From Hyphomicrobiales bacterium (GTDB lineage Bacteria; Pseudomonadota; Alphaproteobacteria; Rhizobiales; Rhizobiaceae), in assembly GCA_900473685.1 (NCBI GenBank), contig UCNE01000009.1:248001-312000 (forward strand): 64,000 nucleotides of DNA, written 5' to 3'. Below, piece after piece: positions 1 to 8,756 of this stretch; within the stretch, counting starts at the first letter, position 1; every line of letters starts with the position of its first letter. The notes under the pieces were generated by a model, which saw nothing but the letters and a program-made list of their open reading frames with translations, did not search any database and was not told where the DNA came from. The position numbers and the translations under genes are program-made.

Positions 1-169
1 AACGTGAAAGTGGAACCGGTTTGCATGATGAACAGACCTCTAAGATCGTGCCAGTTTGGGAAAGGTGCGCGGTTGTGTGGCAAAAAGCGGCAAATTGGCC
101 GGTTGTGCGGTTTCCTTGCCCGGGTTTGTTGCATTAGAAATGAACACTGGCAGATGGAAGAGGATGGTC

Positions 170-781
170 ATGACACCGAGGGAACTGAAAGCTGCGCTGC
201 GCCTGGAACGGCTGGCATTGCGCGATTCGATGGCGCCGGACGCGCGCATCGAGGCCAGTCTGGCGATGCTCGATCATGCCGGGGACGCGATCGAGTTTGA
301 TCCAGGACAGGTGATTTCCGGCTTTTGGCCGATCCGCTCTGAGGTTGATATCCGGCCGCTGATGGCGCGGCTGCGCGAGCGCGGTGCCCGCCTGTGTCTG
401 CCGGCCATCCTCGACAAGCAGACTATCGTCTTTCGCGAACTGGTGCCGGGTGCACCGATCGTGGAGACGGGTTTCGGCACCACCGGACCGGCACAGGATG
501 CACCGATTCTCGATCCGGGCATCATGCTTGTGCCCTTGGCTGCCTTCGACAGGACAGGCCACCGGATTGGCTATGGTGCCGGATATTATGACCGCGCCAT
601 CGCGCGTTTGCGCTTGAAAGGCCATATGCCAAGGCTGATCGGGATTGCATTTGACTGCCAGGAAGTGGCATCAGTGCCGGCGGAGCCGCATGATGTGGCG
701 CTGGATGCCCTGCTGACCGAAAGCGGGTTCCGGATTTTCGGGCTAGGATTAAGCAAATATGAGACTTCTGTTTCTGGGTGA
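170..781 (+). CDS. 5-formyltetrahydrofolate cyclo-ligase
   Basis: Likely 5-formyltetrahydrofolate cyclo-ligase (MTHFS family), which converts 5-formyl-THF to 5,10-methenyl-THF with ATP in cytosolic one-carbon metabolism. The family signature is visible near the C-terminus as GYGAGYYDRAIARL, preceded by the conserved LVPLAAFDRTGHRIG stretch. At 203 residues it has the usual family length. ATG 170 is preferred over ATG 164 because an AAGAGG Shine-Dalgarno lies six bases before 170 and abuts 164. Its stop lies 23 bases inside the next gene, so the two are probably cotranscribed. In many alphaproteobacteria this gene lies just downstream of zapA and 6S RNA. Confidence 0.93.
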   Translation: MTPRELKAALRLERLALRDSMAPDARIEASLAMLDHAGDAIEFDPGQVISGFWPIRSEVDIRPLMARLRERGARLCLPAILDKQTIVFRELVPGAPIVETGFGTTGPAQDAPILDPGIMLVPLAAFDRTGHRIGYGAGYYDRAIARLRLKGHMPRLIGIAFDCQEVASVPAEPHDVALDALLTESGFRIFGLGLSKYETSVSG

Positions 782-1583
782 TATGGTTGGCAAGACTGGC
801 CGGACGGCGGTCTGGGAAAAACTTCCCGGCCTGATCAGCGACCTGAAACTCGATTTCGTCATCGTCAACGGCGAGAATGCCGCCGGCGGCTTCGGCATCA
901 CCGAAGATATCTTTCTCGAGACCATCAACGCCGGTGCTGACGTCGTCACCACTGGCAACCATGTCTGGGATCAGAAGGAAGCAGTCTCTTTCTGCCAGCG
1001 TCACGATCAGTTCCTGCGGCCCGCCAACTATCCGGCCGGTACCCCCGGGCGCGGCTCGAACCTCTATTTCGCCCGCAACGGCGCCCGCGTTCTCGTTGCC
1101 AACGTCATGGGCCGAGTCTTCATGCACCCGGAACTCGACGATCCCTTCAAGGCGGCGGAGAGCATTCTCGCAGCATGCCCGCTGAAGGAACAAGCCGACG
1201 CGATCATCTTCGATTTCCACGCGGAGGCGACCAGCGAGAAGCAGTGTTTTGGCCATTTTGTCGATGGCCGCGCCAGCTTTGTGGTTGGTACGCATACTCA
1301 CGTGCCGACCGCTGACGCGCAGATTCTGAATGGTGGCACGGCCTATATGTCGGATGCAGGCATGTGCGGCGATTACGATTCGTCGCTCGGCATGGAAAAG
1401 GAAGAGCCTCTCAACCGCTTCATCTCCAAGATGCCGAAGGGCCGCTTCGAGGCCGCGTCCGGCCCGGCTACCCTCTGCGGCGTCGGCGTCGAAATTTCCG
1501 ATCGCACGGGATTGGCGGAAAACATTGCGCCGCTCAGGATCGGACCGCGGTTGGCGGAAACGATCCCGGCGTTCTGGGGGTAG
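759..1583 (+). CDS. YmdB-type metallophosphoesterase (TIGR00282 family)
   Basis: Calcineurin-like metallophosphoesterase of the YmdB/TIGR00282 family, 274 residues, a family that includes 2',3'-cyclic nucleotide phosphodiesterases. The metal-binding and active-site motifs appear in order: GDMVGKTGR at the N-terminus, NGENAAGGFGI, GNHVWDQ, DFHAEATSEK and GTHTHVPTAD. Start ATG 759 overlaps the end of the preceding cyclo-ligase gene, which implies coupled expression. The in vivo substrate in rhizobia is not evident from sequence. Confidence 0.93.
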   Translation: MRLLFLGDMVGKTGRTAVWEKLPGLISDLKLDFVIVNGENAAGGFGITEDIFLETINAGADVVTTGNHVWDQKEAVSFCQRHDQFLRPANYPAGTPGRGSNLYFARNGARVLVANVMGRVFMHPELDDPFKAAESILAACPLKEQADAIIFDFHAEATSEKQCFGHFVDGRASFVVGTHTHVPTADAQILNGGTAYMSDAGMCGDYDSSLGMEKEEPLNRFISKMPKGRFEAASGPATLCGVGVEISDRTGLAENIAPLRIGPRLAETIPAFWG

Positions 1584-1629
1584 GATCTCCATTTCATAAT
1601 TTCACGCTATTAAAAGTGATACAAAAATT

Positions 1630-1910
1630 ATGAAAATCGTCTATGATGAAATCAAGCGGAAGCTCAATTTAGACAAGCACGGGTTTGATTTTGCGGATTT
1701 GACGTTGGACTTTTTTGCGAGCGCCACGATCGTTCCAGTCAAGAAAGGACGTTGATGGCGATCGGCATCATGCGGCCCGGCGTGATCTCCGTCGTTTTTG
1801 GGACTCTTGGCACAGAAGGCATTTCGATTGTCTCGCAACGTATGGCAAGCAGAAAGGAAAGGTTGGCTCATGAACGTTCACAAGCCGCACATCCCGGCGC
1901 TGACGGATGA
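1630..1910 (+). pseudogene. brnT: brnT toxin gene, frameshifted
   Basis: Remnant of a BrnT (DUF497) ribonuclease toxin split into two frames. The first part (ATG 1630, stop at 1753-1755) encodes 41 residues beginning MKIVYDEIKRKLNLDKHG, the canonical BrnT start. The second part resumes from about 1755 in the next frame with MAIGIMRPGVISVVFGTLG and ends with the BrnT-like GISIVSQRMASRKERLAHE, stopping at 1908-1910. One missing base near 1751-1754 (CGT TGA instead of CGT TTG ATG) explains the break. The 3' end overlaps the brnA start at 1870, the normal arrangement of this module. The toxin is probably dead unless ribosomal frameshifting or a sequencing error is involved. Confidence 0.82.
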
Positions 1911-2178
1911 GCAAGAAGCGGAGATTCAAAGAAAGATAGCCAGCGATCCGGACAATCCGCAGGCCACAGATGAAGAACTCTCGCAAGCTCGCCCTTTTTC
2001 CGAGGTTTTCCCTGAATTGATGGAAAGCATCCGCCGCTCTCGCGGGCGTCCGGTCGTTGAAGTGCGCAAGCAGCAGGTTTCACTGCGGCTCGATCCGGAT
2101 GTGATTGCCAAGTTCAAGGCGACGGGCAAGGGCTGGCAGGCGCGCGTCAACGAGATCTTGAAGCAGGCAAAACTCTGA
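1870..2178 (+). CDS. brnA: BrnA-family antitoxin
   Basis: BrnA-type antitoxin of 102 residues. The C-terminal half carries the ribbon-helix-helix-like DNA-binding segment KQQVSLRLDPDVIAKFKATG followed by GWQARVNEILKQ, typical of BrnA; the acidic N-terminal half would bind the toxin. Start ATG 1870 is chosen because it overlaps the end of brnT as in other brnTA operons; an upstream extension to 1798 would read through brnT in a non-homologous frame. The partner toxin is frameshifted, so this may be an orphan antitoxin and autorepressor. Confidence 0.85.
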   Translation: MNVHKPHIPALTDEQEAEIQRKIASDPDNPQATDEELSQARPFSEVFPELMESIRRSRGRPVVEVRKQQVSLRLDPDVIAKFKATGKGWQARVNEILKQAKL

Positions 2179-2297
2179 TCTCAGCGATTCCCGCGATGAC
2201 GTAATCGTGAGAGCAAGCCGGGCAATCCGGGCTGGACCTCACGCTCTGCCTGCCTATCCTCTGCACCCATGCCAACCTTGGTTTCGTGAGGTGCATA

Positions 2298-3134
2298 ATG
2301 CCGCGATTGATCCTGCTTGCATTTGCCGCCATCGTTCTTCTGCACGCCCTGTGGCCGATGCCTGCCCATGCGCAAAGCGCCCGTCCGCCGGTCAGCCAAT
2401 GCCAGGCGATTGCCCAATCTTTACCAGATGTCACTTTCGCCAGTTTCAAACCGCTGCCGGCCATGAACGCTCAGGCCGCAGCTGATGGAGAGGTTGTTAT
2501 CACCTATGTCGGCCATTCCACCTTTCTGATCGAAACGCCGGGCGGCGTGTCGATCGCCACAGATTACAGCGGCTGGTATGCGCCGCCGAAGCTGCCGGAT
2601 GTCGTCACCATGAACAAGGCACATTCCAGTCACTACACGCTGACGCCGGACCCGGCGGTCAAGCATGTGCTGCATGGATGGGGCGATAGTGGACAGCCAG
2701 CCGATCACGATGTCGTGGTTGGCGACGCCTATATTCGCAATGTCACAACGGATATTCGCGCCGGTGGCGCGACGATGGAGCCGGACGGAAATTCGATCTT
2801 CATCTTCGAGGTCGCGGGTCTCTGCATTGGCCATCTCGGGCATCTGCATCATGAACTCGACGATACCGACTATGCCGGGATCGGCCGTCTCGATGTTCTG
2901 ATGGTACCGGTCGACGGCGGCCTGACGATGGGAGCGGAAAGCATGAGCCGAGTGGTGACGCGCTTGCGTTCGTCGCTGATCCTGCCGATGCACCGGCGTG
3001 GCCCGCCGGTCACCAGTTTTCTGCAGATGTTCGGCGATGGTTTCGACAAGAGCTTTGCAACACAGGCAAGCGTGACGGTATCGATGCGTTCCTTGCCAAA
3101 GAAGCCGCTGATTTATATCCTGCAGGGCGTCTGA
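2298..3134 (+). CDS. Secreted metallo-beta-lactamase-fold hydrolase
   Basis: Metallo-beta-lactamase superfamily protein of about 278 residues resembling the UlaG-like L-ascorbate-lactonase group. An N-terminal signal peptide (LILLAFAAIVLLHALWPMPAHAQ) indicates export to the periplasm. Fold motifs include VVITYVGHSTFLIETPGGV at the start of the domain, NKAHSSHYTL, and GHLGHLHHEL, with a late LPMHRRGPP. The classical HxHxDH signature is not clear, as is common in this subgroup. ATG 2298 has GAGG six bases upstream; GTG 2286 is the alternative. Substrate unknown. Confidence 0.8.
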   Translation: MPRLILLAFAAIVLLHALWPMPAHAQSARPPVSQCQAIAQSLPDVTFASFKPLPAMNAQAAADGEVVITYVGHSTFLIETPGGVSIATDYSGWYAPPKLPDVVTMNKAHSSHYTLTPDPAVKHVLHGWGDSGQPADHDVVVGDAYIRNVTTDIRAGGATMEPDGNSIFIFEVAGLCIGHLGHLHHELDDTDYAGIGRLDVLMVPVDGGLTMGAESMSRVVTRLRSSLILPMHRRGPPVTSFLQMFGDGFDKSFATQASVTVSMRSLPKKPLIYILQGV

Positions 3135-3150
3135 CCCCGGGATCCATGGA

Positions 3151-3630
3151 ATGAAGTTTTTTGCCGCCTGTCTTCTTGCCGTTCTTTCCATGACACATCA
3201 GGTTTTTGCCGACGGCGCCCCGCCGCCGCGATTGCCGACGGTTGAAGGCGACAAGACGCCGGTGGCGGTGCCGGAAACGAAAACGTTCGGGCAGCAGGAG
3301 GAATTCGTTCTGCCCTCCGGCAATATTGGCTGCATCTACACGCCGGAAGGTGGCACGCAGGTCTATCAGCCGGCGGATGGCGGGCCGGAACTGGCCTGCG
3401 ACCGCGTCGAGCCGCACTATGTCCGCGCGACATTGTCCCGCAAGGGCGCTGCCACGCTCGCCAAAAATGTCGGCGATCCCAGCTGCTGCTCGGCTGGTCC
3501 GGTGCTCGACTATGGTCAGACCTGGACTGCTGGTCCGTTCTCCTGCCTTTCGACCCGTACCGGACTGTCTTGCGAGCGAAGCGATGGCCACTCGTTCTTT
3601 CTCAGCCGCAAGCGCGTTGCCGCCAACTGA
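3151..3630 (+). CDS. Secreted small protein, DUF6636-like
   Basis: Protein of 159 residues with a clear signal peptide (MKFFAACLLAVLSMTHQVFA) and a cysteine-containing mature domain. The pattern FVLPSGNIGCIY, a middle Cys pair SCCSAGPVLDYGQTW, FSCLSTRTGLSC and GHSFFLSRKRV matches the DUF6636 type, which probably has disulfides in the periplasm or outside the cell. It follows the preceding secreted hydrolase by 16 bases, suggesting one transcript. No enzymatic residues are recognisable; function unknown. Confidence 0.75.
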   Translation: MKFFAACLLAVLSMTHQVFADGAPPPRLPTVEGDKTPVAVPETKTFGQQEEFVLPSGNIGCIYTPEGGTQVYQPADGGPELACDRVEPHYVRATLSRKGAATLAKNVGDPSCCSAGPVLDYGQTWTAGPFSCLSTRTGLSCERSDGHSFFLSRKRVAAN

Positions 3631-3717
3631 AAAAAAGCCGCCCCTTCTGGACGCAAAGCGCCAATGAAACTATAAGGCGCCCAATTCCAAACATGACTAG
3701 CATGAGAAGAGGGCGCC

Positions 3718-4464
3718 ATGGCCGGCCATTCACAGTTTAAAAACATCATGCACCGCAAGGGCCGTCAGGACGCCGTGCGGTCGAAAATGTTCTCCAAGCT
3801 CGCGCGCGAAATCACCGTTGCGGTCAAGGGCGGTTTGCCTGACCCGACGATGAATGCGCGCCTGCGTCTGGCGATCCAGAACGCCAAGGCGCAGTCGATG
3901 CCGAAGGACAATATCGAGCGTGCCATCAAGAAGGGCTCGGGCGCCGATGGCGAAAACTACGAAGAAGTCCGCTACGAAGGCTATGGCCCGGGCGGCGTTG
4001 CCGTCATCGTCGAAGCTTTGACCGACAACCGAAACCGCACGGCCTCCAATGTCCGTTCGACCTTCACCAAGGCCGGCGGCGCGCTGGGCGAAACGGGTTC
4101 CGTCTCCTTCTCGTTCGATCGCGTCGGCGAAATTTCCTACAAGCTGTCGGCAGGCGATGCCGACGCGGTCATGGAAGCAGCGATCGAGGCCGGTGCCGAG
4201 GATGTGACCACCGACGAGGACGGCCACTTCATCATCTGCGGTTTCGAAGATATTGGTGACGTGTCCAAGGCGCTGGAAGCAACGCTCGGCGAAGCGGACA
4301 CCGTCAAGGCGATCTGGAAAGCCCAGAACACGGTGCCGGTCGACGAAGAACGCGCCCATTCGCTGATGAAGCTGATCGATACGCTGGAAGACGACGATGA
4401 CGTCCAGAACGTCTACACCAACTTTGAAGTCTCTGACGAAGTCATGGCCAAGCTCTCGGCTTGA
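3718..4464 (+). CDS. YebC/PmpR-family protein
   Basis: YebC/PmpR/TACO1 family protein, 248 residues, the standard length. The family start [19 protein letters not shown] is unmistakable, followed by [12 protein letters not shown] and [20 protein letters not shown]. Members have been described as DNA-binding regulators and, more recently, as factors that help ribosomes on proline-rich stretches. In proteobacteria the gene is often near ruvC, as here (1.7 kb upstream of ruvC). Confidence 0.96.
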   Translation: MAGHSQFKNIMHRKGRQDAVRSKMFSKLAREITVAVKGGLPDPTMNARLRLAIQNAKAQSMPKDNIERAIKKGSGADGENYEEVRYEGYGPGGVAVIVEALTDNRNRTASNVRSTFTKAGGALGETGSVSFSFDRVGEISYKLSAGDADAVMEAAIEAGAEDVTTDEDGHFIICGFEDIGDVSKALEATLGEADTVKAIWKAQNTVPVDEERAHSLMKLIDTLEDDDDVQNVYTNFEVSDEVMAKLSA

Positions 4465-4557
4465 TTTGCACCGGTTCACGTCACAGCCTGTCGGGATTGG
4501 CAAGCCAGTTCCGGCAGCTTGGTATTAGGCTCCTCTCTTTTGGAGAGAGTATTGACC

Positions 4558-4914
4558 ATGCAGACTGTGACGAAACTTGCGGCACCGGTGGCTGCTGACG
4601 GCGACCCGGCAACACTGGATGGCTGGATTGTCGTATCCGGAACGCCGTCGATGAAGACCTGGGCGCTGCATACGTCGTCCGACGGTTCGATGGTTTCAGG
4701 CTACTGGGAAGCGACGCCTGGCACCTACCACGCGACTTACACGGCCTATGAATTCGTGCACATGATTGCCGGCAAGATCATCATCACGCCTGACGGCGGT
4801 ACGCCCGTCACCGTCAGTGCTGGTGATGCCTTCGTCGTTGAGGCCGATTTCAAAGGCACTTGGGAAATCCTCGAAACGGTGCGCAAGCACTTCGATTTCA
4901 AGGTTTCAGCCTGA
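4558..4914 (+). CDS. Cupin-domain protein (DUF861-like)
   Basis: Single small cupin of 118 residues. It shows the Cupin_3/DUF861 pattern: GYWEATPGTYHATYTAYEF, HMIAGKIIITPDGG, and VSAGDAFVVEADFKGTWEI. ATG 4558 is preceded by GGAGAG and is preferred to an upstream in-frame codon at 4519. Proteins of this type are often related to ureidoglycine or ethanolamine enzymes, but no pathway neighbours are present here, so the role is open. Confidence 0.85.
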   Translation: MQTVTKLAAPVAADGDPATLDGWIVVSGTPSMKTWALHTSSDGSMVSGYWEATPGTYHATYTAYEFVHMIAGKIIITPDGGTPVTVSAGDAFVVEADFKGTWEILETVRKHFDFKVSA

Positions 4915-4930
4915 TTTGAGAGTGTGCTGG

Positions 4931-4959
4931 TACCCCGGAGCTTCTCCGGGGTATTTTTT
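4931..4959. terminator. Rho-independent terminator after cupin gene
   Basis: Perfect hairpin TACCCCGGA-GCTTC-TCCGGGGTA followed by TTTTTT on the plus strand. It lies between the convergent cupin gene and the oxidoreductase gene, whose stop codon overlaps its right edge. Confidence 0.85.
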
Positions 4960-5959
4960 ATGCCGCATGCGCGAGTTTCTGCTGCGCGTCCGCAAACAGC
5001 CGGACTGACTTCAGCCGGGCCTCCATGTCGAAGATCGGCATGGAAACGATCACCTCATCGGCCTCTGTCTGGTCGATGAACCGGTCGAGTTTCGTTCTGA
5101 TCGTCTCCGGTCCGCCGACCACGGCATAGGTCATGGCGTGATCGACAAAGATCTTTTCATTGTCGCTCCACAAACCATCCATCGAATCCACCGGCGGCGG
5201 AAACTGGCCACGCGCATTACGGCGCAGCGCCACGAAAGATTGCTGCATCGAGGTGAAGAGGTGGCTGGCTTCGGCGTCGGTATCGGCGGCGACGCCCATG
5301 ATGCCGACCATGGCATAGGGCTGGTCGAGATATTGCGAGGGCTCGAAACGCTCGCGATAGATTTCCAGTGCCGACAACAGCATGTCCGGGGCAAAATGCG
5401 AGGCGAAGGCAAAGGGAAGACCAAGCATGCCGGCCAGATGCGCGCTGAAATGGCTGGAGCCGAGCAGCCAGACCGGCACGTTGCTATCGGCGCCGGGAAC
5501 GGCGATCAGGTCCTGGCCGTCCTTGATGGGGCCGAGCAAAGCCTGCAATTCGACGACGTCATTGGGGAAATTGTTGGCACTGGCTTCCATGTTGCGGCGA
5601 AGTGCCGACGCGGTGCGCATGTCGGTTCCCGGTGCGCGGCCGAGGCCAAGATCGATGCGGCCGGGATAGAGCGCTGCCAGCGTTCCGAACTGCTCGGCAA
5701 TCACCAGCGGCGAATGGTTGGGCAGCATGATGCCGCCGGAGCCGACGCGGATGGTCTTGGTGCCGGCCGCCACATGCGAAATGACGATCGATGTTGCAGC
5801 ACTTGCGATGCCCTTCATGCCGTGATGTTCGGCCAGCCAGAAACGCTTGTAGCCGGATGCTTCCGCTTCCTGCGCCAGCCTGCGCGAATTTTGCAAGGCT
5901 TGCGAAGCATCTGACCCTTGCGTGATTGGCGAAAGGTCGAGGATCGAAAAGGGCACCAT
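4958..5959 (-). CDS. Luciferase-like (LLM class) flavin-dependent oxidoreductase
   Basis: Bacterial-luciferase-like monooxygenase, 333 residues, a TIM-barrel enzyme using reduced flavin. Characteristic segments are [18 protein letters not shown] at the N-terminus, [56 protein letters not shown] and [17 protein letters not shown]. This matches the single-component YhbW-type subgroup. Start is taken at the ATG complementary to 5957-5959, whose product begins MVPFSIL as homologs do; the reading frame stays open well upstream but without similarity. Substrate unknown. Confidence 0.9.
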   Translation of the reverse strand: MVPFSILDLSPITQGSDASQALQNSRRLAQEAEASGYKRFWLAEHHGMKGIASAATSIVISHVAAGTKTIRVGSGGIMLPNHSPLVIAEQFGTLAALYPGRIDLGLGRAPGTDMRTASALRRNMEASANNFPNDVVELQALLGPIKDGQDLIAVPGADSNVPVWLLGSSHFSAHLAGMLGLPFAFASHFAPDMLLSALEIYRERFEPSQYLDQPYAMVGIMGVAADTDAEASHLFTSMQQSFVALRRNARGQFPPPVDSMDGLWSDNEKIFVDHAMTYAVVGGPETIRTKLDRFIDQTEADEVIVSMPIFDMEARLKSVRLFADAQQKLAHAA

Positions 5960-6133
5960 GGGAAAAGCCTTCGATGAATGGAACTGATAGAAGCCTATGT
6001 AAGATCGAATTTCGTAAATCCAACCCTGAGCGAGGAAATGTGATAGGATCCGAGCAGCCAAATTCCTGCAGATGTTTTTGTTTTGTTCACATTTTGCTGG
6101 CAGCGTCCGGGCATGAGTATTAAGCTTCCCGCT

Positions 6134-6646
6134 ATGCAAAGCACGATTCGCATCATCGGCATCGATCCAGGCCTGCGCCGTACCGGTTGGGGTGTTATCG
6201 ACACGCTCGGCAATTCGCTGCGTTTCGTTGCGTCCGGAACCGTCACGTCCGATGGCGACATGGATCTGGCCTCGCGGCTTTGCCAGTTGCACGATGGCCT
6301 GTCCGATGTGATCCACACGCATAAGCCTGACGAGGCAGCCGTCGAACAGACTTTCGTCAACAAGGATGCGGTGGCGACCCTCAAGCTTGGTCAGGCGCGT
6401 GGTATCGCCATGCTGGTGCCGGCTCGGGCCGGGCTGCCGGTGGCTGAATATGCACCGAATGCTGTCAAGAAATCCGTGATCGGTGTTGGTCACGGTGAGA
6501 AACGGCAGATCCATATGATGCTGAAGATCCTGATGCCAAAGGCCGAATTCAAGGGTGACGATGCTGCGGATGCCTTGGCAATTGCCATCTGTCACGCACA
6601 CAATCGCGGTGGCGCGCGGATGCGCATGGCAGCACTCGCCGGCTGA
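6134..6646 (+). CDS. ruvC: Holliday junction endonuclease RuvC
   Basis: RuvC resolvase, 170 residues, which cleaves Holliday junctions bound by RuvAB. Catalytic acidic residues are visible in [33 protein letters not shown] and [20 protein letters not shown] 6134 gives the [13 protein letters not shown] start usual in rhizobia; ATG 6113 is a longer alternative. It is the first gene of a ruvCAB block interrupted by two toxin-antitoxin modules. Confidence 0.97.
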   Translation: MQSTIRIIGIDPGLRRTGWGVIDTLGNSLRFVASGTVTSDGDMDLASRLCQLHDGLSDVIHTHKPDEAAVEQTFVNKDAVATLKLGQARGIAMLVPARAGLPVAEYAPNAVKKSVIGVGHGEKRQIHMMLKILMPKAEFKGDDAADALAIAICHAHNRGGARMRMAALAG

Positions 6647-6679
6647 TTTGTTCTTGACTTGTTCCGTTCCGATGCCTAA

Positions 6680-6700
6680 GTAATACTTCAGAGGTATTAC
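6680..6700. promoter_or_regulatory. Operator-like palindrome before first vapBC
   Basis: Perfect inverted repeat GTAATAC-N7-GTATTAC ending one base before the antitoxin ATG at 6702. A possible promoter, TTGACT at 6654-6659 and TAAGTA at 6677-6682 with a 17-base spacer, would overlap it. AbrB-type antitoxins usually autorepress through such palindromes; the binding itself is inferred. Confidence 0.6.
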
Positions 6701-6701
6701 C

Positions 6702-6968
6702 ATGCGTGTGACGGAAAAAGGTCAGGTGACCATCCCGAAGGAAATCAGAGACCGTCTCGGTATCGTGCCGGGGTCGGAGGTGGATTTCGTTGCGTCCAGC
6801 AAGGGCGCGTTGCTGGTGCGGGTGGATGCTGCGGTGAACGAGCCGGCGATCCGTGACTTTGACGACTGGGCCGCCAGCGTGAAGGGGACGTTCGATACCG
6901 GAGGCAAGAGTACGGACGAGTTCATGATCTGGCTGAGGGGTGAACGTGACGATCTCGACCCTCGTTGA
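6702..6968 (+). CDS. AbrB/MazE-type antitoxin (VapB-like)
   Basis: Antitoxin of 88 residues with an N-terminal swapped-hairpin AbrB/SpoVT domain ([27 protein letters not shown]) and a charged C-terminal tail that would wrap around the toxin. It overlaps the following PIN-domain gene by 29 bases, the usual antitoxin-first order. It sits between ruvC and ruvA, with its own palindrome directly upstream. Confidence 0.9.
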   Translation: MRVTEKGQVTIPKEIRDRLGIVPGSEVDFVASSKGALLVRVDAAVNEPAIRDFDDWAASVKGTFDTGGKSTDEFMIWLRGERDDLDPR

Positions 6969-7365
6969 TACCAATATCTTCATTGATATTCTCGGGCCTG
7001 AAACGCCCATTCGCCCTTGGTCGCTCGCCGCTTTGCGGCAATGCGTACGCGACGGAACTCTGATCCTGAGCCCAATCGTCTGGTCCGAGCTTGCGGCGTC
7101 GCCCATTTCAGAGGGCGCGCTGCTTGCCGCCTTGAGCTGGCTTGATCCAAAACGTGAAAATATCCCCTACGAAGCGGCATTCCGGGCGGGTAAAGCGCAT
7201 TGTGCCTATCGTCTTGCCGGTGGCCAGCAAGAGCGGACATTGCCAGATTTTCTCATCGGCGCCCATGCCGACTGGCGTAGACACCGTTTGCTGACGAGGG
7301 ATGGGGCCAGATACAGTTCCTATTTCCCCTCCGTCGAACTGATCACGCCGGACACTCACCCATGA
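6940..7365 (+). CDS. PIN-domain ribonuclease toxin (VapC-like)
   Basis: VapC-type toxin, 141 residues. The acidic PIN residues are present: [13 protein letters not shown] at the N-terminus, [18 protein letters not shown] and [21 protein letters not shown] at the C-terminus. PIN toxins cleave tRNA or rRNA when the antitoxin is lost. GTG 6940 is the likely start, inside the antitoxin gene. ruvA starts 13 bases after its stop, so transcription through this toxin probably reaches ruvA. Confidence 0.9.
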   Translation: MNVTISTLVDTNIFIDILGPETPIRPWSLAALRQCVRDGTLILSPIVWSELAASPISEGALLAALSWLDPKRENIPYEAAFRAGKAHCAYRLAGGQQERTLPDFLIGAHADWRRHRLLTRDGARYSSYFPSVELITPDTHP

Positions 7366-7378
7366 AGGATTTTGCGCC

Positions 7379-7996
7379 ATGATCGGCAAGTTGAAGGGAA
7401 CGATCGACGAGATCGGTGACGACCATGTCGTTGTCGATGTGCATGGCGTTGGCTACGTCGCCCATTGTTCGTCGCGCACGCTATCGAAGATCGGCTCGCC
7501 GGGCGAAGCGATCGTGCTGTTTATCGAGACCTATGTGCGGGAAGATCAGCTGCGGCTGTTCGGTTTCCTGTCGGCGCTGGAGCGGGAATGGTTCCGGTTG
7601 CTGCAGAGCGTGCAGGGTGTCGGCTCGAAGGTAGCGCTTGCCGTTCTCTCCGTGCTGACGCCGGGCGAACTGGCAAATGCAATTGCGCTGCAGGACAAGA
7701 CCTCGGTGTCGCGGGCACCCGGCGTCGGGCCGAAGGTTGCCGTGCGCATTGTCACCGAACTCAAGAACAAGGCACCGGCCTTTGCCGGCGAGGCGGGCGC
7801 CAATATCGGCCTGAAGCAAGAGCTCGGCGAGGGCGTTGCCTCAGCGCCGGTCTCGGATGCTGTCTCGGCGCTCAGCAATCTAGGCTATTCGCGCGATCAG
7901 GCGGCCAATGCGGTGGCGGCAGCGTTGAAGAACGGCGGCGAGGGGCTGGATAGCGCCAAGTTGATCCGGTTGGGGCTGAAAGAGCTGGCGCGGTAA
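7379..7996 (+). CDS. ruvA: Holliday junction DNA helicase subunit RuvA
   Basis: RuvA, 205 residues, the Holliday-junction-binding subunit that loads RuvB. The N-terminal OB fold begins [21 protein letters not shown]; helix-hairpin-helix motifs follow ([38 protein letters not shown]), and the C-terminal RuvB-interacting domain contains [20 protein letters not shown]. It is flanked on both sides by toxin-antitoxin genes instead of lying directly next to ruvC and ruvB. Confidence 0.97.
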   Translation: MIGKLKGTIDEIGDDHVVVDVHGVGYVAHCSSRTLSKIGSPGEAIVLFIETYVREDQLRLFGFLSALEREWFRLLQSVQGVGSKVALAVLSVLTPGELANAIALQDKTSVSRAPGVGPKVAVRIVTELKNKAPAFAGEAGANIGLKQELGEGVASAPVSDAVSALSNLGYSRDQAANAVAAALKNGGEGLDSAKLIRLGLKELAR

Positions 7997-8046
7997 TTTG
8001 GAAAAATTTGCGGGATTCTGCCAAATTTGATATTGTCAGCCAAATT
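7995..8046. promoter_or_regulatory. Repeats upstream of second vapBC
   Basis: Three copies of a 7-base element: AATTTGG at 7995-8001 and its complement CCAAATT at 8021-8027 and 8040-8046. They lie just before the second antitoxin gene and form one inverted and one direct pair. An operator for the AbrB-type antitoxin is the likely reading, but this is inference. Confidence 0.45.
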
Positions 8047-8070
8047 AGATTTCTTCTGAAGGATTTCTCG

Positions 8071-8355
8071 ATGCAGTGGGAAATGACCATTTCCGCCAAG
8101 GGGCAAGTCACTATCCCCAAGGACATGCGTGAACTGCTTGGCCTGCGGCCAGGGGATCAACTGATTTGCAGCATGATCGATGGTCAAATTGTCATGACGC
8201 CGAAGAATGTCGATTTCAACGATCTCGCTGGGTTTTTGGGCAGGGCGCCAAACGGTCCTGCCACGCTCGAGGGGATCGACCAGTCGGTCCTGAAAGCGGC
8301 GGGCGCAAATGTGACGGACGTGAAAGACGATACGGTGCCGGGCGTTGCGGCATGA
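8071..8355 (+). CDS. AbrB/MazE-type antitoxin, second module
   Basis: Antitoxin of 94 residues with an N-terminal AbrB/SpoVT domain ([39 protein letters not shown]). ATG 8071 gives the normal short lead-in to this domain. It resembles the antitoxin at 6702 in the DNA-binding part only; the C-terminal toxin-binding part differs, so the two modules are not a simple recent duplication. The stop overlaps the toxin start by four bases (ATGA). Confidence 0.9.
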   Translation: MQWEMTISAKGQVTIPKDMRELLGLRPGDQLICSMIDGQIVMTPKNVDFNDLAGFLGRAPNGPATLEGIDQSVLKAAGANVTDVKDDTVPGVAA

Positions 8356-8756
8356 AGACCTTCGGTCTTGATACGAATATCGTTCTGCGGCTTATTGTGG
8401 ATGACGATCCTGCGCAGCGTCGTGCCGCTTTGACTTTTGGCGCCGGTCTTGGGCGGGACCACGGCGCTTTCGTGTCGTTGATCAGTCTGCTCGAACTGGA
8501 CTGGGCGTTGCGATCACAATACGGCTTTCAAAAAACAGACGTAACGGCGGTGATTGGCAAGCTTTTGCATACACGCGGATTGATTGTAGAGCATCATAGC
8601 ATGGTCGTTCGTGCTCTCAGGTTGGTAGAAGCCAGCAATGCGGATTTTGCCGATACCTTGATCGCCTGCCGGTCGCTGGATGAAGGCTGTGTATCTATCA
8701 AGACTTTCGATAAAAAGGCCGCAGGAAAAATACCTGGAATGGAACTTCTCGCATGA
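8352..8756 (+). CDS. PIN-domain ribonuclease toxin, second module
   Basis: VapC-like PIN toxin, 134 residues, with acidic residues in [38 protein letters not shown] and [11 protein letters not shown]. It starts at ATG 8352 within an ATGA overlap with its antitoxin, and its own TGA overlaps the ruvB ATG in the same way at 8753-8756. Toxin and RuvB translation are therefore probably coupled, which is unusual for a chromosomal repair operon. Confidence 0.92.
   Translation: MKTFGLDTNIVLRLIVDDDPAQRRAALTFGAGLGRDHGAFVSLISLLELDWALRSQYGFQKTDVTAVIGKLLHTRGLIVEHHSMVVRALRLVEASNADFADTLIACRSLDEGCVSIKTFDKKAAGKIPGMELLA

Noticed and set aside
5138..5914. Plus-strand 258-codon frame opposite the oxidoreductase gene
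   Set aside because: It lacks recognisable domains and mirrors the clear flavin oxidoreductase on the other strand.
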